Under the pieces are notes generated by a model. The model had not been told where the DNA came from and made no database searches. It worked only from the letters and a program-made list of their open reading frames with translations. A program made the position numbers and the translations under genes. This document shows, one piece after another, positions 40,181 through 48,311 of a DNA stretch of 64,000 nt (the stretch's first letter is position 1; every line of letters begins with the position of its first letter). This stretch comes from Microbacterium phyllosphaerae (GTDB lineage: Bacteria > Actinomycetota > Actinomycetes > Actinomycetales > Microbacteriaceae), in NCBI RefSeq assembly GCF_017876435.1, contig NZ_JAGIOA010000001.1:2108001-2172000 (forward strand), read 5' to 3'.

Positions 40181-41209
40181 ATGCGGTTGTTCAGCGTAGG
40201 CGCAGGCACGTCGCCCGAACGCGCGCAGCAGGGCGCGGCAGAGCACCCGTCCGCACCCATCCCGATCGTCGGACCCGGGATAGGGGAGAGCATCCGCGTC
40301 CCACTCGGCGAGACCGGCCTCGACACCTTCCCCCTGATGCTCGGCGCGGCGGAGTTCGGCTGGAACGTCGATCTCGAGACGAGCCACGGGATCCTCGACC
40401 GCTACGTCGAGTTCGGCGGCAACGCGATCCACACCGCTGACGGCTTCTCAGGCGGGCGCAGCGAGCACATCATCGGCCAGTGGCTGCAGTCGCGTGGACA
40501 GCGCGAGCGCGCGGTGCTCAGCGTGAGGATCGGCGCGCACGCTGACAATCCCGGTCTCGGATCCGTCAACCTGGTCCGAGCGGTCGAAGGCTCGCTCACA
40601 CGGCTGGGAGTCGAGCGCATCGACGTGCTCTACCTCGACGCGACCCTCGACAAGACCACGAACCTCGAGGACACGCTCGCGACCGTCGAGTGGATGGTCG
40701 ATGCGGGCAAGATCGGTGCCCTCGGCGCCTTCGGATTCGCGCCGGAGCGACTCGTCGAGGCTCGCATCCTCGCCTCGGCGGGGTACCCGCGCATCGAGGT
40801 CATCGACTCGCCCTACAACCTCGTCCGCCGACAGCCGTTCGAGGGTGATCTGCGCCTCGTGGCGGGTGCGCAGGGCCTCGCGGTGACACCGTCGCACGCC
40901 CTGGAGCACGGGTTCCTCTCCGGGAGGCATCGCAGCAAGGCGCTGACCTCGAGAGGAGTGCGTGGCGAGCAGCTCCGCGGTCATCTCAACCGTCGGGGGA
41001 CCAAGATCCTGCGGGCCCTCGACCAGGTGGCCACCGAGCTCGAGGTGCCGGTCGCCGCCGTCTCGATCGCCTGGTTGCTCGCGCAGCGAACGATCGCGGC
41101 GCCGATCGTCAACACCTTCGCGACCGATCACGTCGACGAGCTGATGCAGGGCGCAGGGGTCACGCTGTCGCGTGCCCAGGTCGCTGAGCTCACCCGCGCC
41201 GGCAACTGA
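40181..41209 (+). CDS. Aldo/keto reductase homologue with all four catalytic residues replaced
   Basis: 342 residues with the aldo/keto reductase barrel: LGETGLDTFPLMLGAAEFGW, GILDRYVEFGGNAI, SGGRSEHIIGQWL and GSLTRLGVERIDVLYL align well to normal actinobacterial family members. The catalytic tetrad Asp-Tyr-Lys-His does not survive: DTADVY is HTADGF (His84, Phe89), TK is VR (Arg116), and LH is LD (Asp153). The C-terminal NADPH loop, usually IxGARS, reads IVNTFAT. About 40 extra N-terminal residues precede the barrel. It is therefore probably not a reductase; a regulatory or binding role is possible. ATG follows GTGAGG. The frame is intact and codon use is ordinary, so it is not a decaying pseudogene. 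Confidence 0.85.
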   Translation: MRLFSVGAGTSPERAQQGAAEHPSAPIPIVGPGIGESIRVPLGETGLDTFPLMLGAAEFGWNVDLETSHGILDRYVEFGGNAIHTADGFSGGRSEHIIGQWLQSRGQRERAVLSVRIGAHADNPGLGSVNLVRAVEGSLTRLGVERIDVLYLDATLDKTTNLEDTLATVEWMVDAGKIGALGAFGFAPERLVEARILASAGYPRIEVIDSPYNLVRRQPFEGDLRLVAGAQGLAVTPSHALEHGFLSGRHRSKALTSRGVRGEQLRGHLNRRGTKILRALDQVATELEVPVAAVSIAWLLAQRTIAAPIVNTFATDHVDELMQGAGVTLSRAQVAELTRAGN

Positions 41210-41239
41210 GCGTCGTAACGCCCTGTCACAGACCTGGCA

Positions 41240-41245
41240 TAGGGT
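41240..41245 (+). promoter_or_regulatory. -10 box (TAGGGT) for the histidine phosphatase gene
   Basis: Predicted leader of about 38 nt before the GTG at 41289. Confidence 0.45.
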
Positions 41246-41288
41246 GGAGTGAATCCCGGCAAGCGCTGTCGATGAAGCGAGCGAGTTT

Positions 41289-41891
41289 GTGACGCATTAC
41301 ATATATCTGGTCAGACATGGTGAACATCAGGACGCCGAGCACGGTCTCGCCGACGGACCCCTGTCGCCACGAGGCCAGCGTCAGGCGGAGCTGATCGCAG
41401 ACCGGCTCTCGGGTCTGCCGCTCGATGCCGTCTGGCATTCGCCGCTGCTGCGAGCCAATGAGACGGCTCGGGCGATCGCAGCCCGCCTGCCGTCCGTCGA
41501 CCCCGAGCCGACCGCTCTGCTGTTCGACTGCGTGCCCACCGGCATGACCGAAGAGACGCCTGCAGCCTACGAACCGTTCTTCGGCTCGATCACCGAGGCC
41601 GAGCTCGAGGCCGGCCGGGCCCAGATGTTCGACGCGGTGAACGAGTTCCTGGTGCGCAAGCCGGGCGACGTGCACGAGGTGCTCATCACGCACAACTTCG
41701 TGATCTCGTGGTTCGTGCGCGAGGTCCTCGGCGCGCCCGAGTGGCGCTGGATGACCCTCAACCAGGCGCACTGCGGGCTGACCGTGATCGCTCAGAAGCA
41801 GGGGCGTCCGTGGACGCTGCTCACCCACAACGACACAGGGCACCTCCCCGTGGAGCTGCGGACGGGGATCCCCGACACGATGCCGGTCTGA
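41289..41891 (+). CDS. Histidine phosphatase superfamily protein (phosphoglycerate mutase-like)
   Basis: 200 residues. The phosphohistidine motif LVRHGEH is at residues 7-13, then WHSPLLRANETARAIAARL, and the second catalytic His is in LITHNFVISW. Members are phosphatases or mutases for small phosphorylated molecules; the short size and lack of the mutase insertion favour a phosphatase. GTG start. Separated from dapB by a terminator, so not co-transcribed with it. Confidence 0.87.
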   Translation: MTHYIYLVRHGEHQDAEHGLADGPLSPRGQRQAELIADRLSGLPLDAVWHSPLLRANETARAIAARLPSVDPEPTALLFDCVPTGMTEETPAAYEPFFGSITEAELEAGRAQMFDAVNEFLVRKPGDVHEVLITHNFVISWFVREVLGAPEWRWMTLNQAHCGLTVIAQKQGRPWTLLTHNDTGHLPVELRTGIPDTMPV

Positions 41892-41897
41892 TTCGCC

Positions 41898-41930
41898 GTG
41901 CTCCGGCCCGCCTGGGCGGTCGGGGAGCAC
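41898..41930 (+). terminator. Terminator between the histidine phosphatase gene and dapB
   Basis: GTGCTCC (41898-41904) pairs with GGAGCAC (41924-41930), with the inner GCCCGCC/GGCGG extending the stem. Confidence 0.7.
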
Positions 41931-41938
41931 CCGAGAAA

Positions 41939-41944
41939 TAGACT
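41939..41944 (+). promoter_or_regulatory. -10 box (TAGACT), 6 nt before ATG of dapB
   Basis: Reads TAGACT-gaacgc-ATG. Confidence 0.65.
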
Positions 41945-41950
41945 GAACGC

Positions 41951-42691
41951 ATGACCACGCAGGTAGCACTCGTCGGCGGCACCGGAAAGCTCGGCTCGAT
42001 CATCCACGCGGTGATCGACGAGCTCGAGGGTTTCGAGGTGAGTCGCGTGCTCACGTCTCGGAGCGATCTCGCCGATCTCGAGGGCGCCGGACTGGTGATT
42101 GATGCGACCACGCCTCAGGTGAGCGTCGACGTCGTCCGAGCAGCGGTCGAGCGACAGATCAACGTCCTCGTCGCGACGTCGGGCTGGTCGAGCGAGCGCA
42201 TCGCGCTCGTACGACCGCTCGTCGAGAACGCCGGCACCGGCGTCGTCTTCATCCCGAACTTCTCGCTCGGGTCCGTGCTCGGGTCGGCTCTCGCGGCGGC
42301 TGCGGCCCCGTTCTTCGGATCGGCAGAGATCATCGAGGCGCATCACGAGGCCAAGGTCGATTCTCCGAGCGGGACCGCGATCCGCACCGCCGAGCTGATC
42401 GCGGCCGCACGCGTCGAGCAGGGCCCCGTCAGCGCTCCGCATGCCGATCAGCGTGCACGGGGGCAGCAGGTCGGCAGCGTGCCGATCCATTCGCTGCGTC
42501 GTCCCGGCGTCATCGCCAAGCAGGAGGTCATCCTCTCCGGGCCCGGAGAGTCGTTGACGTTCACCCATGACACCGTCGACCCCGCTCTCGCCTACGCTCC
42601 CGGGATCCGTCTCGCCGTCCCCTTCGCGGCTCAGGCGACCGGTGTGTTCATCGGCCTCGAGAGCATGATCGACATCGGCATCCGCTCGTGA
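41951..42691 (+). CDS. dapB: 4-hydroxy-tetrahydrodipicolinate reductase
   Basis: 246 residues. NAD(P)H-dependent reduction in the diaminopimelate/lysine pathway, after DapA. N-terminal VALVGGTGKLGS (dinucleotide loop), VIDATTP, and the catalytic/substrate motif EAHHEAKVDSPSGTA with the general-acid His and Lys. dapA is 4.6 kb downstream and dapF 18 kb downstream in the same direction. A small membrane protein gene overlaps its stop (TGATG). Confidence 0.96.
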   Translation: MTTQVALVGGTGKLGSIIHAVIDELEGFEVSRVLTSRSDLADLEGAGLVIDATTPQVSVDVVRAAVERQINVLVATSGWSSERIALVRPLVENAGTGVVFIPNFSLGSVLGSALAAAAAPFFGSAEIIEAHHEAKVDSPSGTAIRTAELIAAARVEQGPVSAPHADQRARGQQVGSVPIHSLRRPGVIAKQEVILSGPGESLTFTHDTVDPALAYAPGIRLAVPFAAQATGVFIGLESMIDIGIRS

Positions 42692-43125
42692 TGTCGCGGA
42701 TCGGCGTGGGTCTCATGGGTGCGGCCCTGCTCGTCTATCTCGCGGTCGCCGTCTGGCTCGCGGTGATGTTCTTCGCCGTGGGGACACCCGTGTCGATCGG
42801 AATGGGGATCGCGCTCATCGTGCTCGCCCCGATCGGAGCCTGGGCGCTCGTGCGAGAGATGCAGTTCGGCTTCGGTGCCGACCGTCTCGGCCGGCAGCTG
42901 GACGCCGAGGGCGGCATGCCTGAGGCGGAGACTGAACTCACCCCCAGCGGACGGATCGCCCGCGCCGATGCCGACCCGCTGATCCAGCGGTACGTCGCGG
43001 ACGCGGACGCGGCACCGGGGGACTGGCGGGCCCGCTATCGCCTGGGTGTGGTGCAGGATGCGGCGGGGCGTCGAAAAGACGCCCGCGCCAGCATCCGTGA
43101 GGCGATCCGCCTCGCCCGGGTCTGA
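42691..43125 (+). CDS. Small membrane protein with a C-terminal TPR-like tail
   Basis: 144 residues: two membrane segments (about 5-30 and 34-55), then a soluble part whose end, RARYRLGVVQDAAGRRKDARASIREAIRLAR, looks like one tetratricopeptide-type helical pair. ATG at 42691 overlaps the dapB TGA. It is a common dapB neighbour in Microbacteriaceae as far as I can judge, of unknown role. A GTG three bases upstream is an alternative start. Confidence 0.75.
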   Translation: MSRIGVGLMGAALLVYLAVAVWLAVMFFAVGTPVSIGMGIALIVLAPIGAWALVREMQFGFGADRLGRQLDAEGGMPEAETELTPSGRIARADADPLIQRYVADADAAPGDWRARYRLGVVQDAAGRRKDARASIREAIRLARV

Positions 43126-43131
43126 CCCGAT

Positions 43132-43557
43132 TCAGGCGAGTGTGGCCTCGAGCGTGATCTCGATGCCGGCGAGAGCCTGAGACACGGGGCAACCCACCTT
43201 GGCCTCGGCTGCGATCGTCTGGAACGCCTCGGGAGTGAGTCCAGGCACGACGGCGTTGACGTTGAGGTGGCTGCCGGTGATGCCGACCCCCGGCTTGAAA
43301 GTGACCGACGCGCTGGTGTTGACGCGCTCCGGTGGGGTGCCGTTCTCCGACAGGGCGTGGGAGAGCGCCATGCTGAAGCAGGAGGCATGAGCCGCGGCGA
43401 TCAGTTCCTCAGGAGTGGTGGTGGTGTCGCTGCCCTCGCTGCGGGCCTTCCAGTTGATCGGGAAGGTGCCGAGCTTCGACGACGAGAAGGCGACGGTGCC
43501 CGAGCCCTCCGCGAGGGATCCGGTCCAGGTGGTGGTGGCTTCGCTGGTAACGGGCAT
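43132..43557 (-). CDS. OsmC-family peroxiredoxin
   Basis: 141 residues, one OsmC/Ohr fold acting as a thiol peroxidase on organic hydroperoxides. The two redox cysteines are Cys60 (HASCFSMALSH) and Cys123 (VGCPVSQAL). FPINWKARSEG and TTPEELIAAAH favour OsmC over Ohr. ATG follows GGAGGAATC. It is near a thioredoxin/DUF4395 pair on the same strand, so the three may serve oxidative defence together. Confidence 0.92.
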   Translation of the reverse strand: MPVTSEATTTWTGSLAEGSGTVAFSSSKLGTFPINWKARSEGSDTTTTPEELIAAAHASCFSMALSHALSENGTPPERVNTSASVTFKPGVGITGSHLNVNAVVPGLTPEAFQTIAAEAKVGCPVSQALAGIEITLEATLA

Positions 43558-43640
43558 GATTCCTCCGGTTCTCGCGCCGCGGGATGTGCGCTCGCGTGTG
43601 GGGCCAGCCTATCGACCGGGTGCGCCCGGCGGAACCGTGC

Positions 43641-44165
43641 TCAGGCGGCGGAGGGCGCCCGACCGAGGATGCCGGCTCGCTGCAGCAGCAGGTAGATCTG
43701 GCATCCGAGGCAGAACGAGAACGCGGCGTTGAGGAAGGCGGCGATGAACGCGGCAGCCGTCGCGATCGGCAGCGCCCACGGCACACCGACGAGGTGCAGG
43801 ACGAGGCCGATCGTGACGACGAAGAGCCCGACGCCCTGCGCGAAGCGCGGAGGGCGAGGGTCCTCGAGCTCGGTGGGCGGCGCGAGCCGCGGGCGCACGA
43901 ATCGGCGGAACACGACGCCCCAGGGTGCCGTCGCCGGGGAGAGCACGCTCCAGAGGAAGAGCAGGGCGATGACGGCCGTGAGGAGGAACCCGGGATCGAT
44001 CGCCCGCTGGAGCAGCGTGGCAGCCTTGATGGCCGCGATGCCGCCGGCCGTCCGCGCCGTCGAGATGCCGATGAGGCCGAGGAAGGTCGCGGCGAGCAGC
44101 AGCACGGTCGTGATCGTCGCGGCGAAGCGCGGTCCACGAGGGTCGATACCTGCGGGAGTGGTCAT
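43641..44165 (-). CDS. DUF4395 membrane protein
   Basis: 174 residues with four or five hydrophobic segments and a Cys pair near the C-terminus (FSFCLGCQIYLLLQR). The family occurs repeatedly beside thioredoxin-like genes, and here follows one by 22 nt with a good Shine-Dalgarno (CTGGAG). The CxxC next to a membrane helix suggests electron transfer with the thioredoxin partner (inference). Confidence 0.83.
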   Translation of the reverse strand: MTTPAGIDPRGPRFAATITTVLLLAATFLGLIGISTARTAGGIAAIKAATLLQRAIDPGFLLTAVIALLFLWSVLSPATAPWGVVFRRFVRPRLAPPTELEDPRPPRFAQGVGLFVVTIGLVLHLVGVPWALPIATAAAFIAAFLNAAFSFCLGCQIYLLLQRAGILGRAPSAA

Positions 44166-44187
44166 CTCTGCTCCAGTCGTTCCCGCC

Positions 44188-44601
44188 TCAGACGGCGGCG
44201 AGTGCTTCGGTGAGTGCGTGGCGATGCGGGACGCCGTGGAACCGTGCGCGGACGGCGCCGGAGCCGTCGACGATGAACGTCGTCGGGGTCTGCAGCACCT
44301 TGTATCGTGCCGAGAGATCGGGTCGATGCGTGAGGTCGACCTCGAGGTGGTGCAGGCCGTCGGTGTCTGCGACGTAGCTCGACAGCATCCTGCGCACCTG
44401 CGGGCAGCGTGCGCACATCTCGGTGCTGAACTGCACGAGCGTGGCGTGCGCACCGAGCCGACCGGCGTCCGCATCGGCCGGATCGAACAGGAGGTGCCCG
44501 CCTCCTCGACGTCGTCCGTCGAGCAGCCGCAGCACGATCCCGACGACGGCGGCGACCACGAGGAGCGCTCCGATCACGGTGAGGGCGATTCCGGGCGACA
44601 T
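44188..44601 (-). CDS. Membrane-anchored thioredoxin-like protein
   Basis: 137 residues. One N-terminal membrane helix (about 4-27), an Arg/Gly linker, then a thioredoxin fold with redox motif CARC (63-66) and cis-Pro in LQTPTTF. CARC is unusual compared with CGPC. Topology could place the domain on either side; the Arg-rich segment right after the helix (DGRRRGGG) argues for a cytoplasmic domain by the positive-inside rule. First gene of the pair with DUF4395. Confidence 0.86.
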   Translation of the reverse strand: MSPGIALTVIGALLVVAAVVGIVLRLLDGRRRGGGHLLFDPADADAGRLGAHATLVQFSTEMCARCPQVRRMLSSYVADTDGLHHLEVDLTHRPDLSARYKVLQTPTTFIVDGSGAVRARFHGVPHRHALTEALAAV

Positions 44602-44607
44602 GGATAG

Positions 44608-44613
44608 AGAATA
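44608..44613 (-). promoter_or_regulatory. -10 box (TATTCT), 6 nt before ATG of the thioredoxin gene
   Basis: Reads TATTCT-ctatcc-ATG on the minus strand. Confidence 0.6.
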
Positions 44614-44684
44614 AGTGCCACTCGAACACGCAGGGGCCGATGTGTCGCATCGTGACGAACGAGCTCGCTGCCCCGGCGGGCGGG

Positions 44685-44690
44685 TAGTCT
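44685..44690 (+). promoter_or_regulatory. -10 box (TAGTCT), 7 nt before ATG of thyA
   Basis: Reads TAGTCT-ggcagac-ATG. Confidence 0.65.
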
Positions 44691-44697
44691 GGCAGAC

Positions 44698-45507
44698 ATG
44701 AGCGCAGCCGTCCCGACGCCGTATGAAGACCTGCTCCGCGACGTGCTGGAGTCCGGCACGCACAAGTCGGATCGCACCGGCACGGGGACCACGAGCGTCT
44801 TCGGCAGGCAGATCCGGTTCGACCTCTCGCAGGGATTCCCGCTGATCACGACGAAGCGCGTTCACTTCAAGTCGATCGCCTACGAGCTCCTCTGGTTCCT
44901 CAGGGGTGACTCCAACGTCAAATGGCTGCAGGAGAACGGCGTCACCATCTGGGACGAGTGGGCGGATGCCTCGGGCGATCTCGGCCCCGTCTACGGCGTT
45001 CAGTGGCGGTCCTGGCCCACGCCCGACGGACAGAGCATCGATCAGTTGAGCGACGTGATCGATCAGATCCGCAAGGCTCCCGATTCCCGCCGACTGATCG
45101 TCTCGGCGTGGAATCCGGCGGACATCCCCGACATGGCCCTCGCGCCGTGCCACGCGCTCTTCCAGTTCTATGTCGCCGACGGCAAACTCTCCTGCCAGCT
45201 CTACCAGCGCAGTGCCGATCTGTTCCTCGGCGTCCCGTTCAACATCGCCTCGTACGCGCTGCTGACGCTGATGGTGGCGCAGCAGGTCGGCCTGGAACCG
45301 GGCGACTTCGTCTGGACCGGTGGTGACTGCCACATCTACGACAACCACCTCGAGCAGGTGCGCGAGCAGCTGAGTCGCGAGGCGTATCCCTACCCGTCGC
45401 TGCGCTTCGCCCGGAAGCCGGAGTCGATCTTCGACTACGCCTACGACGACTTCGTCGTCGAGGACTACCAGCACCACGCCCCGATCAGGGCGGCGGTGGC
45501 GGTGTGA
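44698..45507 (+). CDS. thyA: Thymidylate synthase (ThyA type)
   Basis: 269 residues, close to the 264 of E. coli. Methylates dUMP to dTMP using methylenetetrahydrofolate, leaving dihydrofolate. Seen: [12 protein letters not shown], catalytic Cys151 in [32 protein letters not shown] and [10 protein letters not shown]. It overlaps the dihydrofolate reductase gene (GTGA), the usual pairing that recycles the folate product. Many Actinobacteria use ThyX instead or as well; ThyX is not seen here. Confidence 0.97.
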   Translation: MSAAVPTPYEDLLRDVLESGTHKSDRTGTGTTSVFGRQIRFDLSQGFPLITTKRVHFKSIAYELLWFLRGDSNVKWLQENGVTIWDEWADASGDLGPVYGVQWRSWPTPDGQSIDQLSDVIDQIRKAPDSRRLIVSAWNPADIPDMALAPCHALFQFYVADGKLSCQLYQRSADLFLGVPFNIASYALLTLMVAQQVGLEPGDFVWTGGDCHIYDNHLEQVREQLSREAYPYPSLRFARKPESIFDYAYDDFVVEDYQHHAPIRAAVAV

Positions 45508-45980
45508 CGTGGGTCGGCCTGATCTGGGCCGAAGCGCAGGGCGGTGTCATCGGAGCCGAAGGCGGAATGCCGTGGAACGTCCCCGAAGATCTCGCGCACT
45601 TCAAGGAGAAGACCCTCGGGGCGCCCGTGATCATGGGGCGAAAGACCTGGGACTCCCTGCCTGAACGGTTCCGCCCTCTCCCCGGACGCGAGAACATCGT
45701 CATCACCCGCCGACAGGACTGGGCCGAAGAGGGCGTGACCCGCGCAGCCACCGTCACCGCTGCGGTGCGCGGACACGAGAAGGTCTGGATCATCGGTGGA
45801 GCCGAGATCTTCCGACTCGTGATCGCCGACGCCGACCGGCTCGAGGTCACCGAACTCGATCTCGCCGTCGCGGGCGACGCGTACGCCCCGTCGAAGGCCG
45901 GATGGCGTCTGGTCGACGAGGGGGAGTGGCAGACCTCGCGCTCGGGAGTCCGCTTCCGCTTCCTGGGATACGAGCGCTGA
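45504..45980 (+). CDS. Dihydrofolate reductase
   Basis: 158 residues. Reduces dihydrofolate made by the preceding ThyA. Signatures: [20 protein letters not shown], the acidic residue in [27 protein letters not shown] (NADPH and folate contacts), and WIIGGAEIF. The GTG start overlaps thyA's stop; the next gene overlaps this one (TGATG), so three genes are translationally coupled. Confidence 0.96.
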   Translation: MTWVGLIWAEAQGGVIGAEGGMPWNVPEDLAHFKEKTLGAPVIMGRKTWDSLPERFRPLPGRENIVITRRQDWAEEGVTRAATVTAAVRGHEKVWIIGGAEIFRLVIADADRLEVTELDLAVAGDAYAPSKAGWRLVDEGEWQTSRSGVRFRFLGYER

Positions 45981-46741
45981 TGCCCACCGCACTGATCACG
46001 GGAGCGAGCGCCGGGCTCGGCGTCGAGTTCGCCCGTCAGCTTGCCCGTCGTCGTGCCGATCTCGTGCTGGTGGCCCGCTCGGCGGATGCTCTCGAGAGCG
46101 TCGCGGCCGAACTGCGCAGCGAGTACGGCATCGCGGTCGAGATCATCGTCGCGGATCTCTCCGTCGCCGCCGATGTCGACAGGGTCGCCGACCGTCTCCG
46201 TGACGCCTCCGATCCGGTGGATCTGCTGATCAACAACGCCGGCTTCGGCCTGCCTCTGCAGTTCGCCGACAACGACATCGATGACGAGGTGCGGCACCTC
46301 CGCGTCCACGTCGAGGCGTCGATGCGCCTCATGCACGCGGCGCTCGGGTCGATGCGCGGCCGCGGTGGACGCATCATCAACGTCGCATCCGTCGCCGGTT
46401 TCATCTCCCGCTCGACGTACTCGGCCTGCAAGAGCTGGCTCATCGGCTTCAGCCGCTGGGCGAACGCCGAGTACGCCGCCGACAGGGTCAGTGTGACCGC
46501 GGTCTGCCCCGGGTTCACGCACACGACCTTCCACGAGCGGATGGGGCTCGCGCCCGGGCACGAGGGCGTCCCGGCGTTCATGTGGCTGGATGCACGTGAT
46601 GTCGTGCGCGAAGGCCTCCGAGATGCGGCGCGAGGCAAGGCCGTCTCGATCCCGTCGCTGCGCTACAAAGCGATCGTCGCGCTCGCGAGTCTGCTCCCGA
46701 GCTCGGTGACCTCCGGCGTCGCGCGACGGGGTCGCGTCTGA
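45980..46741 (+). CDS. Short-chain dehydrogenase/reductase
   Basis: 253 residues, classical SDR: TGASAGLG (cofactor loop, residues 7-14), LLINNAGFG, catalytic Ser in VASVAG and the Tyr-x-x-x-Lys pair in TYSACKSW. SDRs of this shape often act on fatty or aromatic carbonyls. It is coupled to the folate genes by overlap only; no functional link is obvious. Substrate unknown. Confidence 0.9.
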   Translation: MPTALITGASAGLGVEFARQLARRRADLVLVARSADALESVAAELRSEYGIAVEIIVADLSVAADVDRVADRLRDASDPVDLLINNAGFGLPLQFADNDIDDEVRHLRVHVEASMRLMHAALGSMRGRGGRIINVASVAGFISRSTYSACKSWLIGFSRWANAEYAADRVSVTAVCPGFTHTTFHERMGLAPGHEGVPAFMWLDARDVVREGLRDAARGKAVSIPSLRYKAIVALASLLPSSVTSGVARRGRV

Positions 46742-46776
46742 CCTGAGCCTTCCGTGCGTCGACGCCTCGGTCTCCC

Positions 46777-46782
46777 TAGGAT
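46777..46782 (+). promoter_or_regulatory. -10 box (TAGGAT), 7 nt before ATG of the EF-Tu domain II-like gene
   Basis: Reads TAGGAT-cgacagt-ATG and selects 46790 as start. Confidence 0.6.
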
Positions 46783-46789
46783 CGACAGT

Positions 46790-47236
46790 ATGGGATGGCT
46801 GTTCGGCAGGAAGCGGGACTCCGACGACGCGAACGAGGTTCTGCGGCGCTACAACGAGGCCGAGGCCGCGCGCCTCGCAGTCATGACAGCCGGGGGCTCC
46901 GCTGCGACGACGACCGGGCAGACTGCTCGGTTTCCGGCATCGGACCCTCTGTCTGTGAACACCTCCTCGACGGAATTCACCGTCGAGGACGTTTTCACCA
47001 TCACGGGTCGCGGAGTGGTCGCGACGGGCAGCGTGACGTCGGGCGTGCTCCGGGTCGACGACGACATCGCGGTGCTGCGTGACGGTGCTGTGCAGGCGCA
47101 GACGCGGATCGTCGAGATCGAGATGTTCCGCAAGCGCGCGAACGAAGCCAAGGCGGGCGAGCTCGTCGGGCTGGTGCTCCGGGACAAGGTCGCCATCGCC
47201 CGCGGCGATGTCATCCGCGCTGCCCGGTCTGCGTGA
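46790..47236 (+). CDS. Stand-alone EF-Tu domain II-like protein
   Basis: 148 residues. Residues 1-60 begin MGWLFGRKR, then an acidic helix and a Ser/Thr/Ala linker. Residues 63-145 match domain II of elongation factor Tu strand by strand: FTVEDVFTITGRGVVATGSV (EF-Tu has VFTITGRGTVVTGRV), a charged hairpin, IVEIEMFRKRANEAKAGELVGLVLR, and a final ARGDVIRAA. No G domain precedes it. In EF-Tu this barrel contacts the aminoacyl end of tRNA and 16S rRNA. Its role here is unknown; it has its own promoter and sits before dapA. Confidence 0.85.
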   Translation: MGWLFGRKRDSDDANEVLRRYNEAEAARLAVMTAGGSAATTTGQTARFPASDPLSVNTSSTEFTVEDVFTITGRGVVATGSVTSGVLRVDDDIAVLRDGAVQAQTRIVEIEMFRKRANEAKAGELVGLVLRDKVAIARGDVIRAARSA

Positions 47237-47252
47237 GCGTCACGCGAACCGA

Positions 47253-47258
47253 TACGCT
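47253..47258 (+). promoter_or_regulatory. -10 box (TACGCT), 7 nt before ATG of dapA
   Basis: Reads TACGCT-tgggggc-ATG; selects 47266. Confidence 0.62.
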
Positions 47259-47265
47259 TGGGGGC

Positions 47266-48243
47266 ATGACGCACTCGGGCAACCCTTTCGGACAGGTTCT
47301 CGTCGCGCTCGTCACTCCGATGACGGCCGACGGTGAAGTCGATTGGCCCGCCGTCGAGAAGCACATCGATGATGTCATCACCGCAGGTGCTGACGGAATC
47401 GTCGTGACGGGAACGACCGGCGAGACCTCGACCCTCACGGACCCCGAGAAGCTCAAGCTGGTCGAGATCGGCAAGTCGGTCTCCGCCGGTCGCGCCAAGA
47501 TCATCACGGGTGGCGGATCCAACGAGACCGCCCACGCGATCGAGCTGTACAAGGCCAGCGAGAAGGCCGGCGCCGACGGCATCATGATCGTCACGCCGTA
47601 CTACAACAAGCCCACGCAGGCCGGCATCCTGACCCACTTCCGCCTGGTGGCCGACGCCACCGACCTCCCGGTGATCCTCTACGACATCCCGGGACGCACG
47701 GGCGTGCCGATCAAGTACGAGACCATCCTGCGACTCGCGAAGCACCCGAACATCCTCGCCGTGAAGGACGCCAAGGGCGACTTCTCCGAAGTGAGCCGCG
47801 TGCTCAACCAGACCGACCTCATGTACTTCTCGGGCGACGACGCGAACGTGCTTCCGCACCTCGCGATCGGCGCGACCGGTCTGATCGGCGTGACCGCGAA
47901 CATCGCCGCGACTCCGTACCGCACCATCATCGACGCGGTGAACCGCGGCGACCTCACGACCGCGACCGCGGAGCACAAGCGCCTGGAGCCGCTGGTGCGC
48001 GCCGTCATGACGCACGTGCCGGGCACGGTCGCGGCGAAGTACATCCTGCACGGACTCGGCCGTATCTCGAGCCCGCGCGTCCGTCTGCCGCTCGTCGGTC
48101 CCGAAGAGTGGGAGGCCGCCCTCATCGAGGACGAGCTCGATCTCGTGAAGGACGTTCCAGGCGCAGACTTCTCCAACTTCCGCCCCGACCGCAACGCGGC
48201 CGCGGGCGGTGCCCTGCCGAAGGTGCACGGCACGACCCGCTGA
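47266..48243 (+). CDS. dapA: 4-hydroxy-tetrahydrodipicolinate synthase
   Basis: 325 residues, TIM barrel. Condenses pyruvate with aspartate semialdehyde, the first committed step to diaminopimelate and lysine. Seen: GTTGETSTLTDPEKL, the substrate Tyr in PYYNKPTQAG, the YDIPGRTG loop, and the Schiff-base Lys167 in LAVKDAKGD. The C-terminus is extended by about 25 residues (RPDRNAAAGGALPKVHG). The dapA-RNase J order is conserved in Actinobacteria. Confidence 0.96.
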   Translation: MTHSGNPFGQVLVALVTPMTADGEVDWPAVEKHIDDVITAGADGIVVTGTTGETSTLTDPEKLKLVEIGKSVSAGRAKIITGGGSNETAHAIELYKASEKAGADGIMIVTPYYNKPTQAGILTHFRLVADATDLPVILYDIPGRTGVPIKYETILRLAKHPNILAVKDAKGDFSEVSRVLNQTDLMYFSGDDANVLPHLAIGATGLIGVTANIAATPYRTIIDAVNRGDLTTATAEHKRLEPLVRAVMTHVPGTVAAKYILHGLGRISSPRVRLPLVGPEEWEAALIEDELDLVKDVPGADFSNFRPDRNAAAGGALPKVHGTTR

Positions 48244-48311
48244 CACCGGGCGCGGTGAGCCGCGTCACAACGAACGAACGGACGCGTGGAGTGTCCGACT
48301 GAGGAGACAGC

